From Nocardia kruczakiae NBRC 101016 (lineage in GTDB: Bacteria > Actinomycetota > Actinomycetes > Mycobacteriales > Mycobacteriaceae), in the NCBI RefSeq assembly GCF_001612965.1, contig NZ_BDBL01000052.1, positions 1 to 52,183 of the forward strand: DNA of 52,183 nt. Reading direction: 5' to 3'. Of this stretch, positions 8,840-17,015 are shown one piece after another. The notes beneath the pieces are model-generated. The model was given only the letters and a program-made list of their open reading frames with translations. It searched no databases and was not told where the DNA came from. How positions within the stretch are numbered: position 1 is the stretch's first letter; each line of letters starts with the position of its first letter. Made by a program: the position numbers and the translations under genes.

Positions 8840-9856
8840 ATGCGACCGTCGCCCGCCACCGTTCTCGGACCGGTTCTGGCCCTGTCCGCCCTGATCACCG
8901 TGCTGGTCACCGCCTTCGCCTGGCCGACCAGCAACCTGGCCCCACGCCATCTCCCGGTCGGCGTGGCCGGCCCGGCGCCCGCCGTCGAACAGGTGCGCCA
9001 GGGGCTCGGCGCCCTCGGCGACTCGGCGATCGACGCCACGACGTATCCCGACCGCCCCGCGGCCGTTCGGGCCATCGAGCATCGCGACATCTACGGCGCC
9101 ATCGTGATCGGCGCGAACGGGCCGGAGGTGCTGACAGCCTCCGCAGCCGGTCCCGCGGTCGCCCAGGCCTTGAGCGACGCCGCCCGGAGCATGAGCCAAC
9201 GGATGCAAAACTCAGCGCCGCAACAGCTTTCGCCAACTCCGGCGATCACCGATGTGGTCGCGGCACCCGCCGCCGATCCGCACGGCGCGGTCTTCGGCCT
9301 CACCCTGGTTCCGATGGTCATCGGCGGCCTGCTGACCGGCGCCGCCCTCTCACTGCTGACGCTGGGCCGAGCGGCCCGGATCGGCGCGGCCGTGGCCGTC
9401 GCACTCGTCGCCGGATTCGCGGTCACCGCCGTCCTGCACACCTGGCTCGACGTGCTGACCGGGAATTATCTCGCCAACGCGGGAGTGGTCGCCCTGGCGA
9501 TCGGCGCGACCGCACTGACACTGCTCGGCCTGCGCGCCGCGATCGGCCTCGCCGGACTGGGAGTGGGCGCGGCAACCTTTGTCGCACTGGGCATTCCGCT
9601 TTCCGGTGCGATGTCCGCACCGGAACTACTGCCCACCGGGTGGGGCACCCTCGGGAGCCTGCTTCCACCCGGCGCGGCGGCTACCGCGCTGCGCTCGACC
9701 GCCTTCTTCGGCGGCTCCGGCTCGGCCGCGGCGCTGGTGGTGCTGAGCTGCTGGGCCGTGGGCGGATTGTTGCTGGCAACTCTCCCCTGGCGCACCCGCC
9801 ACGTTCCCGATCAGGCGCACGACACCGCACCCGCACAACTCGCCCCGACGGCGTGA
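8840..9856 (+). CDS. multi-pass membrane protein, ABC-2/YhgE-Pip-like
   Basis: ATG 8840 follows GGAG with a 5-base spacer; an in-frame start 69 bases upstream would run through the promoter. The 338-residue product has one N-terminal membrane helix (about 10-28), a soluble domain of about 130 residues (HLPVGVAGPAPAVEQVRQGL ... IYGAIVIGANGPEVL) and then about six hydrophobic segments. This layout matches ABC-2 transporter permeases and YhgE/Pip-type exporters, whose large outer loop follows helix 1. No ATPase gene is adjacent. It is controlled by the divergent TetR regulator, as in drug- or lipid-efflux systems; the substrate is unknown. Confidence 0.75.
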   Translation: MRPSPATVLGPVLALSALITVLVTAFAWPTSNLAPRHLPVGVAGPAPAVEQVRQGLGALGDSAIDATTYPDRPAAVRAIEHRDIYGAIVIGANGPEVLTASAAGPAVAQALSDAARSMSQRMQNSAPQQLSPTPAITDVVAAPAADPHGAVFGLTLVPMVIGGLLTGAALSLLTLGRAARIGAAVAVALVAGFAVTAVLHTWLDVLTGNYLANAGVVALAIGATALTLLGLRAAIGLAGLGVGAATFVALGIPLSGAMSAPELLPTGWGTLGSLLPPGAAATALRSTAFFGGSGSAAALVVLSCWAVGGLLLATLPWRTRHVPDQAHDTAPAQLAPTA

Positions 9857-9912
9857 TTGCCCCGTTGCCGGCAGTTGAACCCGGCGGTGGGGGCATCTCG
9901 GTCTGGGCGAGG

Positions 9913-10261
9913 TCAGGGCTCGAAGGTGACTTCGGTGAGTCGTTCGCTGTCGGCCCACAATCGCGCGCCCAGTTCGGTATCGACGATGCCTTTCGGGAGT
10001 TTCACGGACCTGGGGCTGCCGGAGGTCTGGTCGCGTCCGGCCGGACCGATGAATTCTCCGCTGATGACATCGGGGCTGGTGGCGGCGTAGAGCGAGGGCC
10101 AGGCGGCCCCGGCGGCGGACCCCATCAGCAAGCGCGCTGCGAGCGGAGTGAACAGGCGCGTCAGCGGTCCCGTGCCGTGTTGCTGGAGACCGGTCATCGC
10201 CGCACCGGGGTGAACGACGACGGCGTCGACGGGGATGTGGGCGGTACGACGGGCGAGTTCG
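9913..10261 (-). pseudogene. C-terminal fragment of a short-chain dehydrogenase (SDR)
   Basis: Only the last ~115 residues of an SDR are present: ELARRTAHIPVDAVVVHPGA, TGLQQHGTGPLTR, ATSPDVISGEFIGP and a normal stop at 9913. The N-terminal Rossmann motif (TGxxxGIG) and the YxxxK active site are absent. Homology begins abruptly near 10261, exactly where homology to a TetR protein begins on the opposite strand. The remnant is therefore a gene cut by a deletion, not a short gene. The open frame extends to 10317, but that part is antisense to the TetR remnant. Confidence 0.75.
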
Positions 10262-10472
10262 AGCGAAGATCGAGGCGATCGAAGAGGCTCAACAACGCGG
10301 GACGGTGACCACCGCACACCCCGCCGCGCACATCCTGGCCTTGGTGTTGACGGTCGCGAACATGTGGCATCACCCCGCGGAAGACATCGCGCGATTGGTA
10401 CCCGAGCCCCAACGCCGTAGCCTCGTGCTCGACGCGGTCACAACCTTGATCTCACCCACGATGCCGGGATAA
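10260..10472 (+). pseudogene. C-terminal fragment of a TetR family regulator
   Basis: This frame encodes about 70 residues typical of the end of an actinobacterial TetR protein: AKIEAIEEAQQRGTVTT, ILALVLTVANMWHHP and RSLVLDAVTTLISPTMPG, then TAA at 10470. No helix-turn-helix and no start codon belong to it. It abuts the SDR fragment back to back, so the lost DNA held the 5' halves of both genes and the shared promoter region. Confidence 0.7.
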
Positions 10473-10738
10473 GAGCCGGAAGTGGCCGGTACCGCATCCC
10501 AGGCCGCGCGGCACACGCACCGACACCTCCGACGGGAAAGCGCACATCGCCGTCCCTCGACGCCTCCGCGTCCTGCCGGATTCGGCGACTGGATGCCGAC
10601 CCGAGGCACCCGACCGCAGTTGTGGCCCAGGATACAATCGGGCCTGCTCAATCGATGCCGACGGCGACCGCGCAACTACCCACGGGTAACATGACAGGCG
10701 TACTTTTTCCATCCGGCTTTCTCGAAATGAGGCAGTAG

Positions 10739-12922
10739 ATGACAGAGCGGATTCAGGTCGGCGGGCTCCAGGTGGCCAAGGTTCTTCACGATTTCGTGGA
10801 GAACGAGGCGCTCCCCGGCTCCGGCGTAGATTCCGCCGCGTTCTGGACCGGTGCGGAGAGCGTCATCAACGACCTCGCTCCCCGCAACCGCGCCCTGCTG
10901 GCCGAACGCGACGAGATCCAGGGCAAGTTGGACGCCTGGCACGCCGAGAACCCCGGCGCCGGCTACGACAAGGCCGCATACAAGCAGTTCCTCACCGAGA
11001 TCGGTTACCTGCGCGAGCAGCCCGCCCCCTTCGCCATCGACACCCAGAACGTCGACGACGAGATCGCCACCACCGCCGGCCCGCAGCTGGTCGTGCCCGT
11101 GAGCAACGCGCGCTTCGCCATCAACGCCGCCAACGCGCGCTGGGGCTCGCTCTACGACGCGCTCTACGGCACCGACGCCATCTCCGAAGCGAACGGCGCG
11201 GAGAAGGGCACCGGCTACAACAAGGTCCGCGGCGACAAGGTCATCGAGTGGGCGCGCAACTTCCTCGACGACGCCGTGCCGCTGATCACCGGTTCGCACG
11301 TCGGCTCCAAGGCCTACAAGATCGTCGACGGTGAACTCGAGGTCACCCTCGAGGACGGCACCGACATCGGCCTGGCCGATTCCTCGGCCCTGGTGGGCTA
11401 CCTGGGCGATCCGTCCGCGCCGAGCTCGATCCTGCTGCGCCACAACGGTTTGCACATCGACATCCAGATCGACCCCGAGTCGCCGATCGGCAAGACCGAC
11501 GACGCCGGCGTCAAGGACGTCGTGCTCGAGTCCGCGGTCACCACCATCATGGACTTCGAGGACTCGGTCGCCGCGGTCGACGCCGAGGACAAGGTGCTCT
11601 GCTACCACAACTGGCTGGGCCTGATGAAGGGTGATCTGGCCGAAGAGGTCAGCAAGGGCGGCAAGACCTTCACCCGCACCATGAACCCTGACCGCGTCTA
11701 CACCGGCCTCGACGGCAAGGACGTGACGCTGCACGGCCGCTCGCTGCTGTTCGTGCGCAATGTGGGCCACCTGATGACCTCCGACGCGATCCTCGACGCC
11801 GAGGGCAACGAGGTGCCCGAGGGCATCCTCGACGGCCTGATCACCTCGCTGATCGCGGTGCACTCGCTCAACGGCAACGCCAAGGTCAGCAACTCGCGCA
11901 CCGGCTCGGTCTACATCGTGAAGCCGAAGATGCACGGCCCCGACGAGGTCGCCTTCGCCAACGAGCTGTTCGGCCGTGTCGAGGATGTACTGGGCCTGCC
12001 CCGCAACACCCTCAAGGTCGGCATCATGGACGAGGAGCGCCGCACCACGGTCAACCTCGCGGCCTGCATCGCCGCCGCGAAGGACCGCGTGGTCTTCATC
12101 AACACCGGCTTCCTGGACCGCACCGGCGACGAGATCCACACCTCCATGGAGGCCGGCGCGATGATCCGCAAGGCCGAGATGAAGAAGCAGCAGTGGATCC
12201 TCGCCTACGAGGACTGGAACGTCGACAACGGCTTGGCCGACGGACTGCAGCACAAGGCGCAGATCGGCAAGGGCATGTGGGCCATGCCGGATCTGATGCA
12301 CGACATGCTCGAGCAGAAGATCGGCCACCCGCGCGCCGGCGCCACCACCGCGTGGGTCCCCTCCCCGACCGCCGCCACCCTGCACGCCACCCACTACCAC
12401 CTGGTGGACGTGTTCAAGCGGCAGGCCGAGATCGCCAAGGGCGGCCCCCGCGCCACCGTCGACCAGATCCTGGAGATCCCCCTCGCCACCGACACCAACT
12501 GGTCGGCCGAGGAGATCCGCAACGAACTGGACAACAACTCGCAGTCCATCCTGGGCTACGTGGTCCGCTGGATCGATCACGGCGTCGGCTGCTCCAAGGT
12601 GCCCGACATCAATGACGTCGCGCTCATGGAAGACCGTGCGACCCTGCGTATTTCGAGCCAGCTGATGGCGAACTGGCTGCGCCACGGCATCGTCACCGAG
12701 CAGCAGATCGTCGAGAGCCTGGAGCGGATGGCGCCCGTCGTGGACCGGCAGAACGCCGGCGACCCGGCCTACAAGCCGATGGCCCCCGACTTCGCCGGCA
12801 GCATCGCCTTCCAGGCCGCCAAGGAACTGATCCTCGAGGGCACCCGCCAGCCCAACGGCTACACCGAGCCCATCCTGCACCGCCGCCGCCGTGAGGCGAA
12901 GGCGCTCGCCGCGAAGGGCTGA
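10739..12922 (+). CDS. glcB: malate synthase G
   Basis: Catalyses acetyl-CoA + glyoxylate + water to malate + CoA, the second step of the glyoxylate shunt. The 727 residues match the length of the monomeric G isoform (about 720-740). Recognisable parts are the N-terminal MTERIQVGGLQVAKVLHDFV, the metal/substrate region with MDFEDSVAAVDAEDK, the core KVGIMDEERRTTVNLAACI, and the C-terminal plug LRHGIVTEQQIVESLERMAP. The ATG at 10739 follows a GAGG element at 10730-10733. A strong hairpin ends transcription 46 bases after the stop. In M. tuberculosis glcB (Rv1837c) lies between the CNNM pair and gcvB, as here. Codon use is extremely biased to C-ending codons, consistent with high expression. 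Confidence 0.98.
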   Translation: MTERIQVGGLQVAKVLHDFVENEALPGSGVDSAAFWTGAESVINDLAPRNRALLAERDEIQGKLDAWHAENPGAGYDKAAYKQFLTEIGYLREQPAPFAIDTQNVDDEIATTAGPQLVVPVSNARFAINAANARWGSLYDALYGTDAISEANGAEKGTGYNKVRGDKVIEWARNFLDDAVPLITGSHVGSKAYKIVDGELEVTLEDGTDIGLADSSALVGYLGDPSAPSSILLRHNGLHIDIQIDPESPIGKTDDAGVKDVVLESAVTTIMDFEDSVAAVDAEDKVLCYHNWLGLMKGDLAEEVSKGGKTFTRTMNPDRVYTGLDGKDVTLHGRSLLFVRNVGHLMTSDAILDAEGNEVPEGILDGLITSLIAVHSLNGNAKVSNSRTGSVYIVKPKMHGPDEVAFANELFGRVEDVLGLPRNTLKVGIMDEERRTTVNLAACIAAAKDRVVFINTGFLDRTGDEIHTSMEAGAMIRKAEMKKQQWILAYEDWNVDNGLADGLQHKAQIGKGMWAMPDLMHDMLEQKIGHPRAGATTAWVPSPTAATLHATHYHLVDVFKRQAEIAKGGPRATVDQILEIPLATDTNWSAEEIRNELDNNSQSILGYVVRWIDHGVGCSKVPDINDVALMEDRATLRISSQLMANWLRHGIVTEQQIVESLERMAPVVDRQNAGDPAYKPMAPDFAGSIAFQAAKELILEGTRQPNGYTEPILHRRRREAKALAAKG

Positions 12923-12967
12923 TCCGGAGACTCGTCGCGACTCTGTCGCGGCGAACTCGCCGTACAT

Positions 12968-13002
12968 CGCAACCCCGGTCGTCGTCGGCGACCGGGGTTG
13001 CG
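12968..13002 (+). terminator. terminator of malate synthase gene
   Basis: Perfect 14-bp stem (left arm CGCAACCCCGGTCG) with a 7-base loop, starting 46 bases after the stop codon. There is no U tract, as is common for actinobacterial terminators. Confidence 0.8.
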
Positions 13003-13098
13003 CCGTATCCGGGATCGGGTCGTGTCGAGGTCGGTCTTCGCCGACGCCGACCGTTCAACTCGGGAATGCGTGCCGGCATCGAGCCGTTGTCGGCACAT

Positions 13099-13854
13099 AT
13101 GCGGATTCTGATCGTGTACGCGCATCCCGAACCCGATTCGCTCACCGGCGCTCTCAAAGATGTTGCGGTGCAACACCTCCGCAGCATCGGTCACGAGGTG
13201 GTGGTCAGTGACCTGTATGCGATGGGGTGGAAGGCGCAGGCCGATGCCGCCGATTTCGGCGAGACCGGCGCGGGCACCTTCATGCAGGCCTCCGGCGAGG
13301 CGTACAGCAACGGCACGCTGACAGCCGATATCACGGCCGAACAGGACAAACTGCGCTGGGCAGAGGTCGTGCTGATGCACTTTCCGCTGTGGTGGTACTC
13401 GATGCCGGCCATCCTCAAGGGCTGGGTGGACCGGGTGTTCACCAACGGCTTCGCCTACGGGTCGGGCAGCACGGCGCTGCCCCGATACGGCGCCGGCGCG
13501 CTGAGCGGGCGTCGAGCCATGCTGGTGGTATCCATCGGCGGACGCGAGCCGGCCTATTCCGAGCGCGGCATCAACGGCCACATCGACGACCTGCTCTTTC
13601 CCATCCACCACGGCATCCTCTACTACCCCGGCATGGATGTGCTGCCGCCGTTCCTCGTCCACGGCACCATCCGGGTCGACTCCGAACGCTTCGCGGATAT
13701 CGCCGCCGACCTGCGCGAACGGCTGAGCCGGATCGAGACGATCGAACCGATTCCCTACCGCACCCAGGCCGGTGGCGACTACGACCGCAGCCTGCGACTG
13801 CGCGACGGTCTGGGCCACGACGAGACCGGGTTCGGGCTGCATCGCGCGAGCTGA
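13099..13854 (+). CDS. NAD(P)H:quinone oxidoreductase-like flavodoxin-fold protein
   Basis: ATG 13099 is chosen over in-frame 13066 because the flavodoxin fold then starts at once: MRILIVYAHPEPDSLTGALK. The 251-residue length and motifs (WAEVVLMHFPLWWYSMPAILKG broken here as LMHFPLWWYSMPAILKGW; GWVDRVFTNGFAYG) are those of the NQO1/MdaB-like NAD(P)H dehydrogenase (quinone) family, which performs two-electron reduction of quinones with FAD. It is cytosolic and probably handles electrophile or redox stress. It is monocistronic; no regulator of it is recognisable next to it. Confidence 0.85.
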   Translation: MRILIVYAHPEPDSLTGALKDVAVQHLRSIGHEVVVSDLYAMGWKAQADAADFGETGAGTFMQASGEAYSNGTLTADITAEQDKLRWAEVVLMHFPLWWYSMPAILKGWVDRVFTNGFAYGSGSTALPRYGAGALSGRRAMLVVSIGGREPAYSERGINGHIDDLLFPIHHGILYYPGMDVLPPFLVHGTIRVDSERFADIAADLRERLSRIETIEPIPYRTQAGGDYDRSLRLRDGLGHDETGFGLHRAS

Positions 13855-14036
13855 TTCGGGTCGCCGCCGTGGTCGAGCGCACACTGGCCGTTCGCGAGAT
13901 CGGGAATAGTTCGCATACCGCCGGTGCTGTAATCACCGCACCAGGGGGTTGACGCGCCGCCGGATCGCCTGCGGTGGCAAAAAAATGAGCCGACAACGGC
14001 GGTAACGCTGTGTCACCATGACAACGATGATCAACC

Positions 14037-14059
14037 GGTCCCGCCGGCACAGCGGGACC
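14037..14059. promoter_or_regulatory. leader hairpin before the small ORF-HNH genes
   Basis: Perfect 8-bp stem GGTCCCGC/GCGGGACC with a 7-base loop, ending 18 bases before the strong ribosome site at 14077-14087. It may stabilise or attenuate the transcript; no function is shown. Confidence 0.3.
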
Positions 14060-14092
14060 ACTCGACGAGTAACGGGAAGGAGGAGGTGGCCG

Positions 14093-14224
14093 ATGTATCC
14101 GAAGAGTATGCGCGACGAGATGAACAGTGCTGCCGGGCAGCGACTTTCGACCGGCGTCGAGCAGTCGCAGCCCATGCTGCGGCACGCCGACCGGGAATCC
14201 GGCCCCCTCTTCCAGCACGCCTGA
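14093..14224 (+). CDS. small hypothetical protein upstream of HNH gene
   Basis: An open frame of 43 codons (MYPKSMRDEMNSAAGQRL...) with an excellent ribosome site (GGAAGGAGGAGG) 5-6 bases before ATG 14093. That site is the best in the neighbourhood and has no other good start to serve: GTG 14086 is too close, and ATG 14018 in the same frame has no site. No homology is recognised; the product is charged, without a membrane segment. It ends 41 bases before the HNH gene and may act as a leader peptide or a small partner of it. Confidence 0.4.
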   Translation: MYPKSMRDEMNSAAGQRLSTGVEQSQPMLRHADRESGPLFQHA

Positions 14225-14265
14225 CCGGCTCCCGCCTTCCTTCTCGTTCCGCCTTTTCACGAAAC

Positions 14266-14826
14266 ATGGTGACTCCCATGCTGTCTCGTCACGCCGAAAG
14301 ACCCCTCACTCCCGACAACTGGATACACGCCCAAGTGCTGGTCCTCAACGCCTCCTACGAGGCGCTGACCGACATCGGCGCCGACCGCGCGGTAGTGCTG
14401 GTGACCAGCGGGACCGCCGAGACCGTGGCCGAGCGGCAACCTCATTTCCCGATTCGTTCCAAGCATCTGGAAATCGCTCTGCCGCAGACGATTCGGCTGC
14501 TGCGCTACGTCTACCTCGAGCACAGCGTGCTCGTACACGACGAGAGCCGGGCCACCCTCGCGGGCGTGCTGCGGCGCGACGACCACCGGTGCGGATACTG
14601 CGCCGGCTGGGCGCGCACCGTCGACCACATCCGCCCGCGCAGCCGGGGCGGACCCAACACCTGGAACAACCTGATCGCGGCGTGCGGACCGTGCAACACC
14701 CGCAAGGCCGACCGCACCCCGGACGAGGCCGGGATGCGGTTGCTCTGGGAACCCAAGGCGCCCACCGACATGCAGCGGCGGCAGCGACGGATCTGGAAGG
14801 ACCTCGTCGCCACCGGCGCACAGTGA
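14266..14826 (+). CDS. HNH endonuclease family protein
   Basis: A 186-residue protein (ATG 14266; ATG 14278 is an alternative) with a C-terminal HNH domain. The two Cys pairs CGYC and CGPC frame the motif VDHIRPRSRGGPNTWNNLI-AAC, the His-Asn-His ββα-metal core. The N-terminal half (HAQVLVLNASYEALTDIGAD) is the common actinobacterial extension of this subfamily. Such proteins are DNA nucleases of mostly unknown role and many lie in prophage or defence settings, but here the neighbours are chromosomal. A 21-bp tandem duplication overlaps the stop codon. A WhiB gene follows 55 bases downstream on the same strand. Confidence 0.85.
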   Translation: MVTPMLSRHAERPLTPDNWIHAQVLVLNASYEALTDIGADRAVVLVTSGTAETVAERQPHFPIRSKHLEIALPQTIRLLRYVYLEHSVLVHDESRATLAGVLRRDDHRCGYCAGWARTVDHIRPRSRGGPNTWNNLIAACGPCNTRKADRTPDEAGMRLLWEPKAPTDMQRRQRRIWKDLVATGAQ

Positions 14827-14849
14827 ACGGCCACCGGCGCACAGTGAAC
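14809..14849. repeat. 21-bp tandem duplication over the HNH stop codon
   Basis: The 20 bases at 14809-14828 recur exactly at 14830-14849, with one G between. The first copy holds the TGA stop. The likely cause is replication slippage. Confidence 0.8.
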
Positions 14850-14881
14850 ACCCCCATATCCCGAGAAAGGAGGGATCCGAT

Positions 14882-15142
14882 ATGACAACTACGACTCCGG
14901 CACTCACACTGGTGGATCTGCTCCCGGTCTCGGATACGCAGAGCTGGGAACAGGCGGCCTGCAAGGGCGACCCGAACCACGATGCGTGGTTCCCGTACCC
15001 GTCGCAGGACTTCGGCTACGCGCGCGGAATCTGCGCCGGCTGCCCCATTCGCCGGCAGTGCGCGGAATTCGCGGCCACCACCGGCCAGTCCGGTGTGTGG
15101 GGCGGTCACGAATTCGACCGCGGCAAGCTGATCCGCGACTGA
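14882..15142 (+). CDS. WhiB-family iron-sulfur transcription factor
   Basis: An 86-residue Wbl protein. Four cysteines in the family pattern (AACKGD, then CAGC and RRQC) ligate a [4Fe-4S] cluster, and the turn motif GVWGG is followed by a basic tail EFDRGKLIRD for DNA contact. The strong ribosome site AAAGGAGG precedes ATG 14882. Members bind the housekeeping sigma factor and sense redox or NO. The subclass is not clear from sequence alone. A terminator follows. Its adjacency to an HNH protein and a small ORF suggests a shared transcript. Confidence 0.93.
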   Translation: MTTTTPALTLVDLLPVSDTQSWEQAACKGDPNHDAWFPYPSQDFGYARGICAGCPIRRQCAEFAATTGQSGVWGGHEFDRGKLIRD

Positions 15143-15188
15143 CACCGACACCGTGTGAGTGGTCCACGCCACTCACCCGATCCGCGAG

Positions 15189-15224
15189 CCGGCGCCCGAC
15201 CGATCCTGGTCGAGCGCCGGTTTT
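15189..15224 (+). terminator. terminator after whiB-like gene
   Basis: Stem CCGGCGC-x-CGACC paired with GGTCG-x-GCGCCGG (one mismatch), 6-base loop, followed directly by TTTT. It lies 46 bases after the WhiB stop. Confidence 0.75.
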
Positions 15225-15248
15225 CGCGTGACCATACACTGGAAAATC

Positions 15249-16922
15249 GTGGGCACACATCGCAGCGCGGACGGATCACGGGGCGTCAGCAAAGGTTTGG
15301 TTATCACCGTGGTAGCGGTCCTGCTGCTGATCGCGGCGGTCGCCGGTTGGTTCTGGCTCAGCAATCGCTCGGCATCGGAGAACCGCAGCGCCGCCGGTCA
15401 GTGCATCGAGGGTCCGGTCACTCTCGCCGTCACCGTCGATCCCGATATCGCCGCTCCGGTGCGCGCCGCCGCCGACCGCTACAACGCCACGCACCCCCAG
15501 GTGCGCGACCACTGCGCGAAGGTCTCCGTCACCGAACGCACCAGCGCCGCGATGGTGACCGGGCTCACCGCCCCGAACTGGGACGCCAAACTGGGCCCGC
15601 AACCCGCTCTCTGGATTCCGAGTTCGTCGCGCGCGGTCGAGCAGATGCGGGTGCCGGGACTGGTCCAGGGCACGCCGGCGTCGATCGCCGTCAGCCCGAT
15701 CGCGGTGGCCGCCCCCGGCCCACTGGCCCAGGCGATGGAGAAGGCCAACCTCAGCTGGTCGGATCTGGCCCGCCTGCAGCGCGGGTCGCTCGGTGATATC
15801 GGCCTCGGCAGCTGGGGTCCGCTGCGGATGGCGATGCCTCCTGGTGACGATTCGCTGGCCGCCGCGGTGGCGGTCGGGTCGGCCGTCTCCGGCTCCGATC
15901 CGCTGACCGATGAGGCCGCCGCGTCCGGTCAGGTCGTCGCCGCCATCTCCGGATTGGCCGCCGACGCACCGGAATCCGGCGACACCGCCTCCGCGCTGGC
16001 CGCGGTCGCCGATTCCGCACAAGGCCCCAACTCCCCCGTCCACGCCGTAGCAGTTACCGAGCAGCAAGCCAAAACGCGGCCGAACGTCGCTCTGTTCCAT
16101 CCGACCGGCGCCGCGCCAGTCGCCGATCACCCCGCGGCGATGCTCACCGGAAGCTGGGTGGACAAGACCCAGAACCTCGTCGCCGGCGTGTTCGCCGACT
16201 TCCTGCGTGCTCCCGATCAACAGAAGCTGTTCACCGACAACGGTTTCGGCGCCGCGGCCGCCACACCCGTCGCGGTGCCGGCGAAATCGGTGCTCGATCG
16301 CGTGCAGTCGGTCCTCGCCCATCCGGTGCTGGGCGTGCAGGCCACGATTCTCATCGACACCTCGGCATCGATGGCCGCCAACGACGGTTCGATGTCGCGA
16401 CTGAACAACGCGCTCGCCGCGGTGCAGTCGACCCTCGACACGATGCCGCCGGATTTCGGGGCCGGCGCCTGGATCTACGCCAACCAATTGACCGACGGCA
16501 ACCCCTATCGCATGGTCGCGCCCACCCAGGCTCTCACCCCGCAGCATCGCAGCGAATTGTCCACGGCCCTGGGCAATGTCACGCTCGCCGGTTCCAGTAC
16601 CGACCGCACCTATCCCTCGCTCGAGGCCGCCTATCGCAGTGCGGTGAAGAACTACTCCTCGGGTAAGACGAATTCGGTTCTGCTCATCACCGGCGGCCCC
16701 AACGACAATTCCTCGGTGACCGGGGATCAGCTGATCTCCGATCTCACCGGCGCCACCGACCCCGCGCATCCGGTGCGGGTGGACGTGATCGTCATCGGCG
16801 GTCAGGGCGCGCAGACCCTGCAGAATCTGGCCCAGAAGACCGGCGGCACCTACACCAAGGTCACCACCTCCGACGACATGACCTTCGGCACCGCCGTCAA
16901 CCGTGCGCTGACCACGCCGTAG
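15249..16922 (+). CDS. membrane-anchored solute-binding/VWA domain protein
   Basis: The likely start is GTG 15249, giving 557 residues; an upstream extension of the frame would run through the whiB terminator. One membrane segment (about residues 18-42) anchors an extracytoplasmic part. The first ~320 residues resemble a periplasmic substrate-binding domain (CIEGPVTLAVTVDPDIAAPV, LWIPSSSRAVEQM, SWVDKTQNLVAGVFADFL). The last ~190 form a von Willebrand A domain with an intact MIDAS start DTSAS (ATILIDTSASMAAND). The combination occurs in actinobacteria and points to a surface protein that couples ligand binding with metal-dependent protein contacts. The ligand is unknown. Confidence 0.8.
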   Translation: MGTHRSADGSRGVSKGLVITVVAVLLLIAAVAGWFWLSNRSASENRSAAGQCIEGPVTLAVTVDPDIAAPVRAAADRYNATHPQVRDHCAKVSVTERTSAAMVTGLTAPNWDAKLGPQPALWIPSSSRAVEQMRVPGLVQGTPASIAVSPIAVAAPGPLAQAMEKANLSWSDLARLQRGSLGDIGLGSWGPLRMAMPPGDDSLAAAVAVGSAVSGSDPLTDEAAASGQVVAAISGLAADAPESGDTASALAAVADSAQGPNSPVHAVAVTEQQAKTRPNVALFHPTGAAPVADHPAAMLTGSWVDKTQNLVAGVFADFLRAPDQQKLFTDNGFGAAAATPVAVPAKSVLDRVQSVLAHPVLGVQATILIDTSASMAANDGSMSRLNNALAAVQSTLDTMPPDFGAGAWIYANQLTDGNPYRMVAPTQALTPQHRSELSTALGNVTLAGSSTDRTYPSLEAAYRSAVKNYSSGKTNSVLLITGGPNDNSSVTGDQLISDLTGATDPAHPVRVDVIVIGGQGAQTLQNLAQKTGGTYTKVTTSDDMTFGTAVNRALTTP

Positions 16923-16950
16923 CGCTCCAGCGCGTCGAGTGCTTGCCATT

Positions 16951-16981
16951 CACTAGCGCCCGGCGGCAGCAGCCGCTAGTG
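16951..16981. promoter_or_regulatory. inverted repeat, probable HxlR operator
   Basis: CACTAGCG and CGCTAGTG form a perfect 8-bp inverted repeat with a 15-base spacer, 34 bases before the HxlR start. The CTAGTG core recurs once more right after it (CTAGTAG). It is a plausible autoregulatory site. Confidence 0.4.
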
Positions 16982-17015
16982 CTAGTAGGATGCAAGCAGT
17001 TGACGAGGAGGTGCG

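Noticed and set aside
10473..10738. Further coding remnant before glcB
   Set aside because: Frames on both strands are open but lack any recognisable protein feature; only the two fragments left of 10472 are supported.
10676..12967. 763-codon open frame antisense to malate synthase
   Set aside because: It mirrors the codon bias of glcB, is low in complexity (Val, Gly, Asp, His, Leu rich) and has no family features.
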